41,220 nt of DNA. Source: Candidatus Parcubacteria bacterium. Its GTDB lineage: Bacteria > Patescibacteriota > Minisyncoccia > Sungbacterales > SURF-37. The stretch is taken from the NCBI GenBank assembly GCA_003599755.1, contig QZJO01000007.1, forward strand, positions 1 through 41,220, in the 5' to 3' direction. Shown here piece by piece: positions 9,400 to 18,159 of this stretch; position 1 is the stretch's first letter, and every line of letters begins with the position of its first letter. The position numbers were made by a program, and so were the translations under genes. Under the pieces are notes generated by a model, which was not told the origin of the DNA, did not search any database, and was given only the letters and a program-made list of their open reading frames with translations.

Positions 9400-10230
9400 T
9401 TACCGGTTCCTTTGGCAGCGGCTGCACGCGGTCGTGCCGCGGCCGGCGACAATCATGCGCTTCAGTACACACCGGCAGCGCGGACAGTGCGATCCGGCAC
9501 GACCATAGACGCGATGATGCTCGCGAAATCCGCCGCGCGCACCGTCCGGGCCTGCCCAGTCGCGCAAACTCGAACCGCCGGCGCGCAAACTCGCCGCGAT
9601 CGTCGCAAGCAACGCGCGATGGAGCCGGCCGAGCGTTTTGGCGGAAAGCGATGCGGCAATCGCGCGCGGATGGATGCGCGCTCGCCACAGCGATTCATCC
9701 GCGAGAATATTGCCGATGCCGGCGATCGTATCCTGGCGCAACAGCAATGCCTTGATGCCCGCGCGGCGCCCGGCTACGCGGCGGATAAATGCTTCGCGGC
9801 CGATCGTTCGAGCATCCGGCCCCAATGAGCTAAGATACGCATGCGCCAACAGTCGCGCCGGATCGCCGTACCAAATACGGCCGAATTTCCGCGGATCAAT
9901 GAACCGCAGTTCGGTTCCATTGCCGAGCGTCCACCACGCGCGCGCCCAAGGCGAACGCACCGATCCGGCCGGCTCGACCGCCAAGCGGCCGCTCATGCAG
10001 AGGTGCACCGCGAATTGGCGCGCCGGCGCGCCGGAAAGATCGACCAACAATACTTTGCCGCGGCGTTCAACCGAACGGATGGCCCGGCCGGGAAGTTCGC
10101 GAGCCATGGCTATGCGGGATGCGCCGATAATATTGCGCGGCCATGCGCTGTGGAATGCCGTGATGCGCTCGCCGGAAATCAGCGGTAGAAGTTTGCGCCG
10201 CGTGAGTTCTACTTCGGGAAGTTCTGGCAT
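9400..10230 (-). CDS. mutM: Formamidopyrimidine-DNA glycosylase
   Basis: MPELPEVELTRRKL N-terminus; C-terminal zinc finger CPRCRCVLKR...ACSRCQ. Confidence 0.95.
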   Translation of the reverse strand: MPELPEVELTRRKLLPLISGERITAFHSAWPRNIIGASRIAMARELPGRAIRSVERRGKVLLVDLSGAPARQFAVHLCMSGRLAVEPAGSVRSPWARAWWTLGNGTELRFIDPRKFGRIWYGDPARLLAHAYLSSLGPDARTIGREAFIRRVAGRRAGIKALLLRQDTIAGIGNILADESLWRARIHPRAIAASLSAKTLGRLHRALLATIAASLRAGGSSLRDWAGPDGARGGFREHHRVYGRAGSHCPRCRCVLKRMIVAGRGTTACSRCQRNR

Positions 10231-10264
10231 AGCGTTCTAAAATTCTGAGCGCAACGAACAAATT

Positions 10265-12853
10265 TTAGTAAACGCTCTGCCCATCCCGCTGCAAAAATTC
10301 TTCGAGCACCTGTTTATCCCTCCGCAAGCGCATCTCGTTGGCATAGATCCGCTCGATTGCCTGCTGGACCGCGCGCTCGGCCCCGGGAATCTGGTGCGTG
10401 CGAAAAAACGAACGAATCTCGCGGGCTTTCGCGCGCATAGCGAACAATCCCGCCGGATGAATTAATGCGGCAAGACCGTGCTGGCCGCCGTAGCGGTTCA
10501 AAAACGTCTTCCAATGTTTCCGCACGAATTTCCATGCAAGCTCCCGGCCATACGGGTTGGTCCAGACCGTCGCGACGATGCCGATCGTATCCTGTTGGCG
10601 CACGTGCCGCGACAGCGCGAACGCAAGCGTGCGCTGGAGCAGCGCAGCATCGCCAAAAAGGGCAAGCGCCCGGCCGAGCCGGTTTTTTTCTTCGTGCAAT
10701 TCGGCGCGGATGTACAGCCGCGTAAGCTTCCGATGCTCCGGCGCGCCGCCGTTGCGCGCGGCGAGTCCATAGACCACGTTGCGTAGATCCGCGGGCACGC
10801 GGTTCTTTCGTTCGGTCACGCCGCGAAACATCCGCCGGATGCGCGTGATGGTTGCCGTATCGCCGTACATGCCGAAGTTCGAGAGCGCGAGCGAGCGCAA
10901 GAGCGTATCGGTGTGATTCTCGCGCGGGCGCTTTTGCCAGCCAACGCGCCGAGCGACGTCCGCGAAGATCCGCCGCGCGAACGATTCGAACGGCGCGGCG
11001 AGCGGCCCGCGGGCGATGAGCGTCCAGATATCGCCGAGCCCGCTCGCGATCTCGGTCCAGACCGTATAATCGGTTTCGCCGACGTAGCTTTGGGCGAGTT
11101 TGAGCGCCTCGGCACTCGGCAACTCGGCCGCTTCGGCGAGCGCGAACGCGTCGCGCACCAGACCGAGGCGATCCAGCGGCTCGAGTTTGCGCCGCCGCAC
11201 CGGCTTTTCCAGCGCAGCCAGGAGGTCCGGGGCATAACGCGTGCGAAATACCCCCGATTCGCCGCTGTTTAGCTTGATCCAAGCTGAACGCGGCACGGGA
11301 ATGCGCTCGCGCCGCCGCTCCATGAGCATATGCTTGGCCGCAGTATTCGATCCGATGCGGATGGACAGGGGAATCGGCCAGACCGTCCGATCCGTCGAAC
11401 GCGCCGACAGCGGGCTTGAAAAAAAGCGCTTCTGATCCAAGGTAAGCGCGCCGTTTTCCCTGCGGGCCGAAACCACGGGGTATCCGACGCGGCGGGTCCA
11501 TTGCGCCATGAGCCGGCGAACCGGTTTTTCCGAAATTTTTTCGAACGCTTCCCAAAGATGAACGGTCGAGGTGTTGGCGTAGCTGTGTTTCTTCAAGTAA
11601 TAGCGGAGGCCGTCGCGAAAATTCCGTTCCCCGATATATTCGGCAAGCATCCGGATGACGCTTGCGCCTTTCGAGTAGCTGACCGCGTCGAATATTTCGC
11701 TGATCTCGTCCGGATGGTGCACGTCCACTTCGATCGGATGCGAATGCTTGAGCGCATCCAGTTCGAGCGCGCGCCCTAAATCCTGGTACGCGAATTGCGT
11801 CCAGATATTCCACTGCGGAAAGAGATGGTCGACCGCCAAGTACTCGATGTACGAGGCGAACCCCTCGTTGAGCCACAAATGCGTCCACCATTCCATGGTG
11901 ACGAGATTCCCGAACCATTGGTGCGAAAGCTCATGTGCGATGACCAGTGCAACCCATTGGCGCGTCGCGGCCGACGTATGCTCGGGATCCACCAATAGCG
12001 CGGATTCGCGATACGTGATCGCGCCCCAGTTTTCCATCGCGCCTGCGGCAAAATCCGGAATGGCGATGAGGTCGAGCGCGGGCAGGGGATAGCGGATGCC
12101 GAAGTAGCGTGAGAAAAAGGGAAGAATTTTTACCGCACAGTCCAGGGCGAATTGGGCTTGGTGTTTTTTGCCGGGCGTGACGAACACGCGCACGAGCACG
12201 CCATCGGCGGTTTTTTTCTCGATCCACTCGAACTTGCCGACGATAAACGCCAACAGATACGTCGACATTTTGGGCGTGGGAGCGAACGAGACGATCTTGT
12301 AGCCGGCCTCGTGTTCGCGGATTTCGATCGGCAAAGTGTTGGAAATCGCCACGCTTTCTTGCGGCACGATGAGATTCACGTCGAATACCGCCTTGGCCGC
12401 CGGTTCGTCGAAGCAGGGGAATGCGCGGCGCGCGTCGGTCGCCTCGAATTGCGTCGTGGCCAGCGTATGCTTCTTGCCGTCGGCTTCGAAGTGGCTGCGA
12501 TAAAACCCGCGCATCTGGTCGTTCAGGATGCCGCGGAACACGAGGCGCAAGGAAAGCTCGCCCTTCGGCAGGGCGCGCGGGAACGCGAATGCGGCCGTCT
12601 CTGCCTTTTCGTCGTAGCTGATGCGCTGGGCGAACAGCTTCTCGGCGCCCTTTTCGGCTTCGACGACTTCGATCGCCAATTCCTTGGCATGCAGCGTAAT
12701 GCGTTGTTCGGATCGTGCGAGCTTGATCCGGATCGTTTCTTCACCCTCAAACGTGAATCGCTCCAAGTCCGGTTTGAGCGTGATATGGTAGCGGATCGGC
12801 GTGATGTGTCCGGGCAGCCGGACGCTTTGCTTCTTCGGTGGTTTGGTCGGCAT
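10265..12853 (-). CDS. M1 family aminopeptidase
   Basis: GAMENWGAITYRE, VIAHELSHQWFGNLVTMEWWTHLWLNEGFASY. Confidence 0.96.
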   Translation of the reverse strand: MPTKPPKKQSVRLPGHITPIRYHITLKPDLERFTFEGEETIRIKLARSEQRITLHAKELAIEVVEAEKGAEKLFAQRISYDEKAETAAFAFPRALPKGELSLRLVFRGILNDQMRGFYRSHFEADGKKHTLATTQFEATDARRAFPCFDEPAAKAVFDVNLIVPQESVAISNTLPIEIREHEAGYKIVSFAPTPKMSTYLLAFIVGKFEWIEKKTADGVLVRVFVTPGKKHQAQFALDCAVKILPFFSRYFGIRYPLPALDLIAIPDFAAGAMENWGAITYRESALLVDPEHTSAATRQWVALVIAHELSHQWFGNLVTMEWWTHLWLNEGFASYIEYLAVDHLFPQWNIWTQFAYQDLGRALELDALKHSHPIEVDVHHPDEISEIFDAVSYSKGASVIRMLAEYIGERNFRDGLRYYLKKHSYANTSTVHLWEAFEKISEKPVRRLMAQWTRRVGYPVVSARRENGALTLDQKRFFSSPLSARSTDRTVWPIPLSIRIGSNTAAKHMLMERRRERIPVPRSAWIKLNSGESGVFRTRYAPDLLAALEKPVRRRKLEPLDRLGLVRDAFALAEAAELPSAEALKLAQSYVGETDYTVWTEIASGLGDIWTLIARGPLAAPFESFARRIFADVARRVGWQKRPRENHTDTLLRSLALSNFGMYGDTATITRIRRMFRGVTERKNRVPADLRNVVYGLAARNGGAPEHRKLTRLYIRAELHEEKNRLGRALALFGDAALLQRTLAFALSRHVRQQDTIGIVATVWTNPYGRELAWKFVRKHWKTFLNRYGGQHGLAALIHPAGLFAMRAKAREIRSFFRTHQIPGAERAVQQAIERIYANEMRLRRDKQVLEEFLQRDGQSVY

Positions 12854-12857
12854 AGGG

Positions 12858-13955
12858 TTACCGGCGGATATAGGGGGCGTTGGTGAGCCGTTCGGCGCCT
12901 GACGATGTTACGACCAGATCGTCTTCGATGCGCACGCCGCCGCGGCCCTCAAGATAAATGCCCGGTTCATCGGTCAGTACGGTTCTCGCCCGGATTGCAG
13001 CGCGATAGTCGCACGGATCGTGCGCTTCGAGCCCCACGCTATGGCCGAGCGCATGCGTGAAATTCTTACCGTAGCCGCGCTCGGCAATGTATGAGCGCGC
13101 AATGCCATCATACTCTTTCCAGCTCATGCCGGGCCGCAATGCGCGGGCCGCGGCGCGGTTTGCGGCGAGCACGATATCGTATGCGCGCCGCAATTCCGGA
13201 TCGGGTTTCTTGCCGGGAACGAATATCGTACGCGTCAAATCGCTGCAATAGCCGTCCGCATAGCGGCCGCCGAAATCCAAAACGACCGTCTCGCCCGGCC
13301 GCAAGCGGCGTTCATTCGTATTATGATGCGGGATCGCGGCGTTCGGACCGCTGGCGACAATCGTCGAAAAACTATTCTCGATCGCCCCGCGCCGGCGCAA
13401 CGCCATATCGATTTCGCGCGCAACATCGATCTCGCGCGTGCCTGCGCGGATGCGCGGCGCGACATCGGCGAACGCACGGCTCGTGCTGCGGCACGCGCGG
13501 CGCAAAGCCGCGATCTCGCCGGCATCCTTGATTTGGCGGAGTTTGCCGACGATATCGTCGAGCGGAATCCATTTCTTTTTTACGCGCGCGGCCAGACGCT
13601 CGGCCATGAGCACCGAGACGCGCTCACCCTCGTAGCCGATTCGGCTAATGGAGGCCCGGGCCGCTTTGGAAATTTCGGCAATGATATCAGAAAATTTCCG
13701 ATTCGCATTCGCCTGCATCAGTTCGCAGTGTCCCGCTTCGCTCCGGGCGCGTTCGGTATAGCGCGCGTCAGTGGCGATATACGCGCGTTCGCGCGTAATG
13801 ATGAGTGCCGCCGAGGTGCCGCTGAATCCGGAAAGGTATCGGACGTTCTTATTGCCGCCTTCGTCCACGAAAAGCACGAACGCATCCACGCGTTCTTTGG
13901 AGAGCAGCGCGCGCAGCCGGGTGAGTCGTGCGGCAATTGAATGACTGGATGGCAT
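12858..13955 (-). CDS. M24 family Xaa-Pro aminopeptidase/dipeptidase
   Basis: VLDFGGRYADGYCSDLTRT, HALGHSVGLEAHD, TDEPGIYLEGRGGVRIEDDLVV. Confidence 0.93.
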   Translation of the reverse strand: MPSSHSIAARLTRLRALLSKERVDAFVLFVDEGGNKNVRYLSGFSGTSAALIITRERAYIATDARYTERARSEAGHCELMQANANRKFSDIIAEISKAARASISRIGYEGERVSVLMAERLAARVKKKWIPLDDIVGKLRQIKDAGEIAALRRACRSTSRAFADVAPRIRAGTREIDVAREIDMALRRRGAIENSFSTIVASGPNAAIPHHNTNERRLRPGETVVLDFGGRYADGYCSDLTRTIFVPGKKPDPELRRAYDIVLAANRAAARALRPGMSWKEYDGIARSYIAERGYGKNFTHALGHSVGLEAHDPCDYRAAIRARTVLTDEPGIYLEGRGGVRIEDDLVVTSSGAERLTNAPYIRR

Positions 13956-13973
13956 GAAGAAACTGCGCGTAAA

Positions 13974-14075
13974 CCCCGTTACAACCCGGACACCTCATCC
14001 TTCAGGACGGGAGGAGGAAAAAATCTAAACGAGCGTATTGGAGATCCAGGCCCTTGGGCTGGGTTGTAACGGGGT
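13974..14075. repeat. About 102-bp segment bounded by 15-bp perfect inverted repeats
   Basis: ACCCCGTTACAACCC (13974-13988) / GGGTTGTAACGGGGT (14061-14075). Confidence 0.6.
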
Positions 14076-14095
14076 GAAGCATCGCAAAAAGGAAT

Positions 14096-14119
14096 GCGCC
14101 GGTCAACGTTGACCGGCGC
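14096..14119 (-). terminator. Terminator after the PurM-like gene
   Basis: Perfect palindrome GCGCCGGTCAACGTTGACCGGCGC followed on the minus strand by ATTCCTTTTTG. Confidence 0.7.
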
Positions 14120-14141
14120 AGTTCGTACAAGTCGGAAAGGT

Positions 14142-15266
14142 CTATTCGCCGCTCGGGGCAAGCTCGACGCCGCTTTCGTGCTCCAGGATCACCCGACGCG
14201 GACCGTATTCGACATGGCCAAGATGCATGAGTTCGTGCCCTATGCGGCGGCCGACGGCAAGCGCCCGATCGACCATGCGCTCGGGCACGATGAAGACCAT
14301 GCCGATGCCGGCGTTGAAAGTTTCGTAGAAGTCCTTCGTGGTCACGCCGCAGTCCGCAAGCCATGCGCGGAGGAACGACCAGAACGCCGTCGGCGCGGGC
14401 CACCGCCGGATGCGATACGTGAACTGCCATGGTGCCCGATCACGCGCCATCTTGGCCGCGCCGTCGCCGGTAAGCGGCTTGATCGCGAAGATCTCGCACT
14501 CCTTGATCAGCGCCTCGACCAGATCCGCGTACGACGGCGTCGGCACGAGAAGATGCTCGCCGAGGCACCGGTTGTCCGGCAGCACGTGCAGCAAGCCCTC
14601 GGAAAGCGTTGGGAGATTGCGAATGATCGGCGAGCTGCCGTTGGTATGGTAGCCCTGCGACGCCACGCCGATGATCTGGGAGCCCTGATCGATGCCACGA
14701 TCCCGAACCATGCGCTCGGGCGGAGCGATAATACCGATGCCCGAGCCAAAGAATACCGCGGCATCGGGAACCGGCAGCGACGGGGCCGACGGCTTCACGA
14801 GGTACGGCAGCGCGGGCGAATCGCCGGTGAGCAGTGCCGCCCGCGATGCCTCGCAGGCATGGCGGAAGCTCTCGACGATCACGCGGATACGCCGCTCATC
14901 GTTGAACCATGCGTCCGCGCTTGCGCCCACGCCGAGCAGGTACGCGAACGGGAGCGCGCCGCGGCGCAAGAGGTCGTACTCCGTCATCATCAGCGTGTCG
15001 AATCCCATGCCCGCGAAGTAGCGGGCATCATTCGTCAGCCGGTACATCATCTCGGCAAAGAGGGTCTTGTGGCCCTGGCTCTCGAGGATCGCGAATTCAC
15101 GATACGGCTGGTCGCCCAGATACGACCACGTTCCGTCCTCGGTGATGAACATCTTGCGCCGGTCGAACGGCAGGCGCCGCGTGGAATCGGCGAGCCCGCG
15201 CATCATCCGCTTCCACGGATTCATGAGCTGGTAGTCCACGCCCGCTGCGGCGTTGGCTTGCGACAT
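14142..15266 (-). CDS. PurM-like (AIR synthase-related) protein
   Basis: SD AGGAGGG then MSQANAAAGVDYQ; SQGYHTNGSSPIIRNL, LGEHLLVPTPSYADLV, FYETFNAGIGMVFIVP resemble PurM C-terminal motifs. Confidence 0.75.
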   Translation of the reverse strand: MSQANAAAGVDYQLMNPWKRMMRGLADSTRRLPFDRRKMFITEDGTWSYLGDQPYREFAILESQGHKTLFAEMMYRLTNDARYFAGMGFDTLMMTEYDLLRRGALPFAYLLGVGASADAWFNDERRIRVIVESFRHACEASRAALLTGDSPALPYLVKPSAPSLPVPDAAVFFGSGIGIIAPPERMVRDRGIDQGSQIIGVASQGYHTNGSSPIIRNLPTLSEGLLHVLPDNRCLGEHLLVPTPSYADLVEALIKECEIFAIKPLTGDGAAKMARDRAPWQFTYRIRRWPAPTAFWSFLRAWLADCGVTTKDFYETFNAGIGMVFIVPERMVDRALAVGRRIGHELMHLGHVEYGPRRVILEHESGVELAPSGE

Positions 15267-15347
15267 GTCGCCCTCCTGATGAAAAGAACAAGATCGCCCC
15301 GCGTGCGGGACGACCTTGTTGTACGCCAATTCTATTGAATTCGCCAG

Positions 15348-15419
15348 GGGGCCTAACGGGAGTTGAACCCGTGCCGACGCTGCCACAGAGCGCCGTGCTG
15401 CCGTTACACCATAGGCCCC
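15348..15419 (-). tRNA. tRNA-His(GTG)
   Basis: G-1 with C73, GGGCCTA/TAGGCCC acceptor, CTGTGGC anticodon loop. Confidence 0.93.
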
Positions 15420-15624
15420 ATACTTATTGTTCTGCCCGCGTACTTGCAATACCCTGCCCGTCTTTGCGAGCGCCGGCGCGAGCTCCAGCTTTTCTACCAC
15501 CTGAGACGCGGTATCGTCCACCATTGCGCGATACTGCCGCGGGTTCTCGATAGAGTCCGGGACTTCACCGATTACGATCCGATCGCGAAAGCGCGCTTCG
15601 TCTTCAGATCCCATAATTCCGCCT

Positions 15625-15696
15625 CGCCCTCGGAGGGATTCGAACCCCCAATAGCAGGTCCGAAGCCTGCCGTGATATCCATTTCACCACGAGGGC
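15625..15696 (-). tRNA. tRNA-Arg(TCG)
   Basis: GCCCTCG/CGAGGGC acceptor, GCAGG-CTTCGGA-CCTGC anticodon arm. Confidence 0.93.
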
Positions 15697-15791
15697 GCGA
15701 ATGCTCGAAACGAAGCGTCCTTACCATACCATTCCGCTCGCCGTCGTTTCCAGACGTGATTCGCGCCCGCCTCTGCTGAGGCGGGCGCGTG

Positions 15792-16091
15792 CTAGATTCT
15801 GCGGGCGAACGTGATGGGCGGCGGAACGACCCGCCCCGGACCGAAGGCATAGGCGATCTCGCCGAGCTCCGGGATATTCGCCACGAAGAACGCCTGCTCC
15901 CCCCGCATCACCGGCTCGCCGGAAAACATGCCGGCCGGGATGTGGGCGTGGAGTCCGCGCTCCGTCGGGCACCGCTTCGCGGCGCTGATGTCGCCACATG
16001 CTTCCAGCCCGAAGCGCTCGATCAGCGCCGCGACGCTCGTCGCATTGAATTCGCCGATCAACTCTCCGCCGAAGTAGACCCGATAGGTCAT
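15792..16091 (-). CDS. Hypothetical protein (99 aa)
   Basis: SD GGAAAGGAG before ATG; MTYRVYFGGELIGEFNATSVAALIERFG...; own near-consensus promoter. Confidence 0.65.
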   Translation of the reverse strand: MTYRVYFGGELIGEFNATSVAALIERFGLEACGDISAAKRCPTERGLHAHIPAGMFSGEPVMRGEQAFFVANIPELGEIAYAFGPGRVVPPPITFARRI

Positions 16092-16141
16092 AGCGGCTCC
16101 TTTCCTAGCTTGGTCTTGGGAGAACCGCAGGGGCGAAAAAC

Positions 16142-16170
16142 AATATATACCAATACAAACAATTTGTCAA
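16142..16170 (-). promoter_or_regulatory. Promoter TTGACA-N17-TATATT for the 99-aa ORF
   Basis: -35 at 16165-16170, -10 at 16142-16147. Confidence 0.75.
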
Positions 16171-16192
16171 TAGATGCTACGGCTGCTATAAT
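16164..16192 (+). promoter_or_regulatory. Promoter TTGTCA-N17-TATAAT for cca
   Basis: -35 at 16164-16169, -10 at 16187-16192; expected TSS coincides with the ATG at 16200. Confidence 0.75.
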
Positions 16193-16199
16193 GCGCGCT

Positions 16200-17807
16200 A
16201 TGACGCGCGCGATCTCCCGGCAATTCCATATCCCCGAACCCGTGCTCGCCGTCATTCGCGCTCTCGAGCAGGCGGGTTTTTCGGCATACGTGGTCGGCGG
16301 CTCGGTGCGTGATCTCTGTCTCGGCCGCGGGCCGGAAGATTGGGACGTGGCGACCAACGCGCGGCCCGAAGAAATCCAGAAAATTTTTCCCGAAAGTTTC
16401 TATGCGAACAAATTCTTTACCGTAACCGTGCAGACCGGCGCCGAAGATCCGCGCCTCGCCGAAATCGAGGTCACGACGTTTCGCGCCGAAGGAAAATACG
16501 AGGACTTCCGCCATCCCGAAGACGTGAAGCCGGCCAAAACCATCGAAGAAGACCTGAGCCGCCGCGATTTCACCGTCAATGCAATCGCGCTCGGCGTTGA
16601 TGCCCATGGCGCGGTCGTGCTCGTGGATCCGTTCGGCGGCGAGGCCGATCTTCAGACCGGCGTCATCCGCGCGGTCGGCGATGCCGACGCGCGCATCGGC
16701 GAAGACGCCTTGCGGATGCTCCGCGCCGCGCGGTTTGCCGCAGCGCTCGGCTTTTCGCTGGAATCGAAGACCCGCGAAGCCATCAAGCGGCACGCCGGTC
16801 TGTTGCGCGCGATTTCCAAAGAACGCATCCGTGACGAATTTTCAAAACTTATCGCGATCGAAGATCCGGAATCGTGGAACCCGGGACCCGAATACGGCAT
16901 GAAAACCGACGTGCCGGGCAAACCCGCCGCGCATCCGGCCGAAGAAGTCCGCCGCATCGGGGCAAGCCGCGCCTGGCAGGGCATCGAGCTTCTGCGTGAA
17001 TTGGAATTATTGAAGGAATTCCTTCCCGAGCTCGAGGAAGGAGTCGGCTGCACGCAAAACAAACACCATGTGTATACGGTCTGGGAACATAATCTGCGCG
17101 CGCTCGATTATGCCGCACGCCAGAAGTGGACGCCCCTGGTCCGCATCGCCGCGCTCTTTCACGACATCGCCAAGCCCCGCGCCAAGCGCGGGGAAGGGCC
17201 GGATTCGACGTTTTACGGCCACGACGTCTCCGGCGCGAAGATGAGCACCGAAATCCTCGGCCGCCTGCGGTACCCGGACGCATTCATCGAAACCGTGGCC
17301 AAACTCGTGCGCTGGCATTTATTCCGCTACGACTACGACGCCGACGAGGTGCAGACCACGGATTCGGCGATCCGCCGGCTTATCCGCAATATCGGGGAAG
17401 AAAGCATCGAGGACCTCGTGCGCGTGCGCATGTGCGACCGCATCGGCTCGGGCGTACCCAAAGCCGTGCCCTACCGGCTGCGGCATTTCCAATTTCGCGT
17501 CGAGAAGGTGCTCCGCGAGCACGAAGCCGTGCGCGTCACGATGCTCAATATTCGCGGCGACGAGATCATGCAGCTCTTGGGCATCGGCCCGGGGCCGAAG
17601 GTCGGCCACGTGTTGAACGCGCTGTTGGAAGAAGTGCTCGATGATCCGAAGAAAAACGAGAAGGAATACTTGACCGCGCGCGCCAAAGAACTCGGAGCGC
17701 TTTCCGACATCGAGCTTGCGGCGTTGCGCGAAAAAGCCGAGACGCGCGTGGAGCTTTTAGACGACCAGCGAGAACAAGAAATCAAAGGGAAGTACCGCGT
17801 GCGCTGA
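16200..17807 (+). CDS. cca: CCA-adding enzyme / poly(A) polymerase family with HD domain
   Basis: YVVGGSVRDLCLGRGPEDWDVAT, RRDFTVNAIA, ALFHDIAKP HD motif; ATG at 16191 overlaps the -10 so 16200 preferred. Confidence 0.93.
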   Translation: MTRAISRQFHIPEPVLAVIRALEQAGFSAYVVGGSVRDLCLGRGPEDWDVATNARPEEIQKIFPESFYANKFFTVTVQTGAEDPRLAEIEVTTFRAEGKYEDFRHPEDVKPAKTIEEDLSRRDFTVNAIALGVDAHGAVVLVDPFGGEADLQTGVIRAVGDADARIGEDALRMLRAARFAAALGFSLESKTREAIKRHAGLLRAISKERIRDEFSKLIAIEDPESWNPGPEYGMKTDVPGKPAAHPAEEVRRIGASRAWQGIELLRELELLKEFLPELEEGVGCTQNKHHVYTVWEHNLRALDYAARQKWTPLVRIAALFHDIAKPRAKRGEGPDSTFYGHDVSGAKMSTEILGRLRYPDAFIETVAKLVRWHLFRYDYDADEVQTTDSAIRRLIRNIGEESIEDLVRVRMCDRIGSGVPKAVPYRLRHFQFRVEKVLREHEAVRVTMLNIRGDEIMQLLGIGPGPKVGHVLNALLEEVLDDPKKNEKEYLTARAKELGALSDIELAALREKAETRVELLDDQREQEIKGKYRVR

Positions 17808-17858
17808 ACGGCTTGATAAAATCGATCAAGCCGGTACAGTAGATGTGTTAATGGAGGC

Positions 17859-17929
17859 CGGGCCGTAGTATACCGGCAGTACGCGCCCTTCGGGAGGGCG
17901 TAGACTGGGTTCGATTCCCAGCGGCCCGA
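17859..17929 (+). tRNA. tRNA-Pro(CGG)
   Basis: CGGGCCG/CGGCCCG acceptor, CGCCC-TTCGGGA-GGGCG anticodon arm. Confidence 0.93.
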
Positions 17930-17992
17930 ATACAAAAATGAAACTACCCTCGCGGTGGTTTCGTTTTTGTATATTCGGTTCTGGGAATCGAA
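17911..17992. repeat. Imperfect inverted repeat formed by the tRNA-Pro 3' end and a downstream reversed copy
   Basis: TCGATTCCCAG...GAATACAAAAATGAAAC...; reverse copy GTTTCGTTTTTGTATATTCGGTTCTGGGAATCGA at 17959-17992. Confidence 0.7.
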
Positions 17993-18001
17993 GGATATTT
18001 C

Positions 18002-18025
18002 GAAACGCAACAGTCGTTGCGTTTC
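18002..18025. repeat. Perfect 10-bp stem hairpin
   Basis: GAAACGCAAC-agtc-GTTGCGTTTC. Confidence 0.7.
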
Positions 18026-18115
18026 AAAAACCCGGGCTCCGGAGGAGCGCGAAGTCGGGCGAAGCCCGGACGAAGCGCGGGGGAGGAGGATTCTCCAGCG
18101 GCCCGAATATGGCGA

Positions 18116-18154
18116 GACCAAAACGGCCGCCGACCATCGGCGCCCGTTTTGGTC
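18116..18154. terminator. Bidirectional terminator
   Basis: GACCAAAACGG...CCGTTTTGGTC. Confidence 0.8.
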
Positions 18155-18159
18155 CGTTC

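Noticed and set aside
10314-11918. 534-aa minus-strand ORF in another frame of the M1 aminopeptidase gene
   Set aside because: Alternate-frame shadow of a gene with intact catalytic motifs; Arg/Ala-rich low-information sequence.
14002-14430. 142-aa minus-strand ORF crossing the PurM-like gene end
   Set aside because: Overlaps the PurM-like gene in another frame and a terminator palindrome; no motif support.
14094-15338. 414-aa plus-strand ORF opposite the PurM-like gene
   Set aside because: Antisense shadow ORF with His/Arg/Asp-rich composition; the minus-strand frame has motifs and an SD.
16191-16193. Upstream ATG for cca at 16191
   Set aside because: It overlaps the TATAAT -10 hexamer, so it would not be in the transcript; ATG 16200 preferred.
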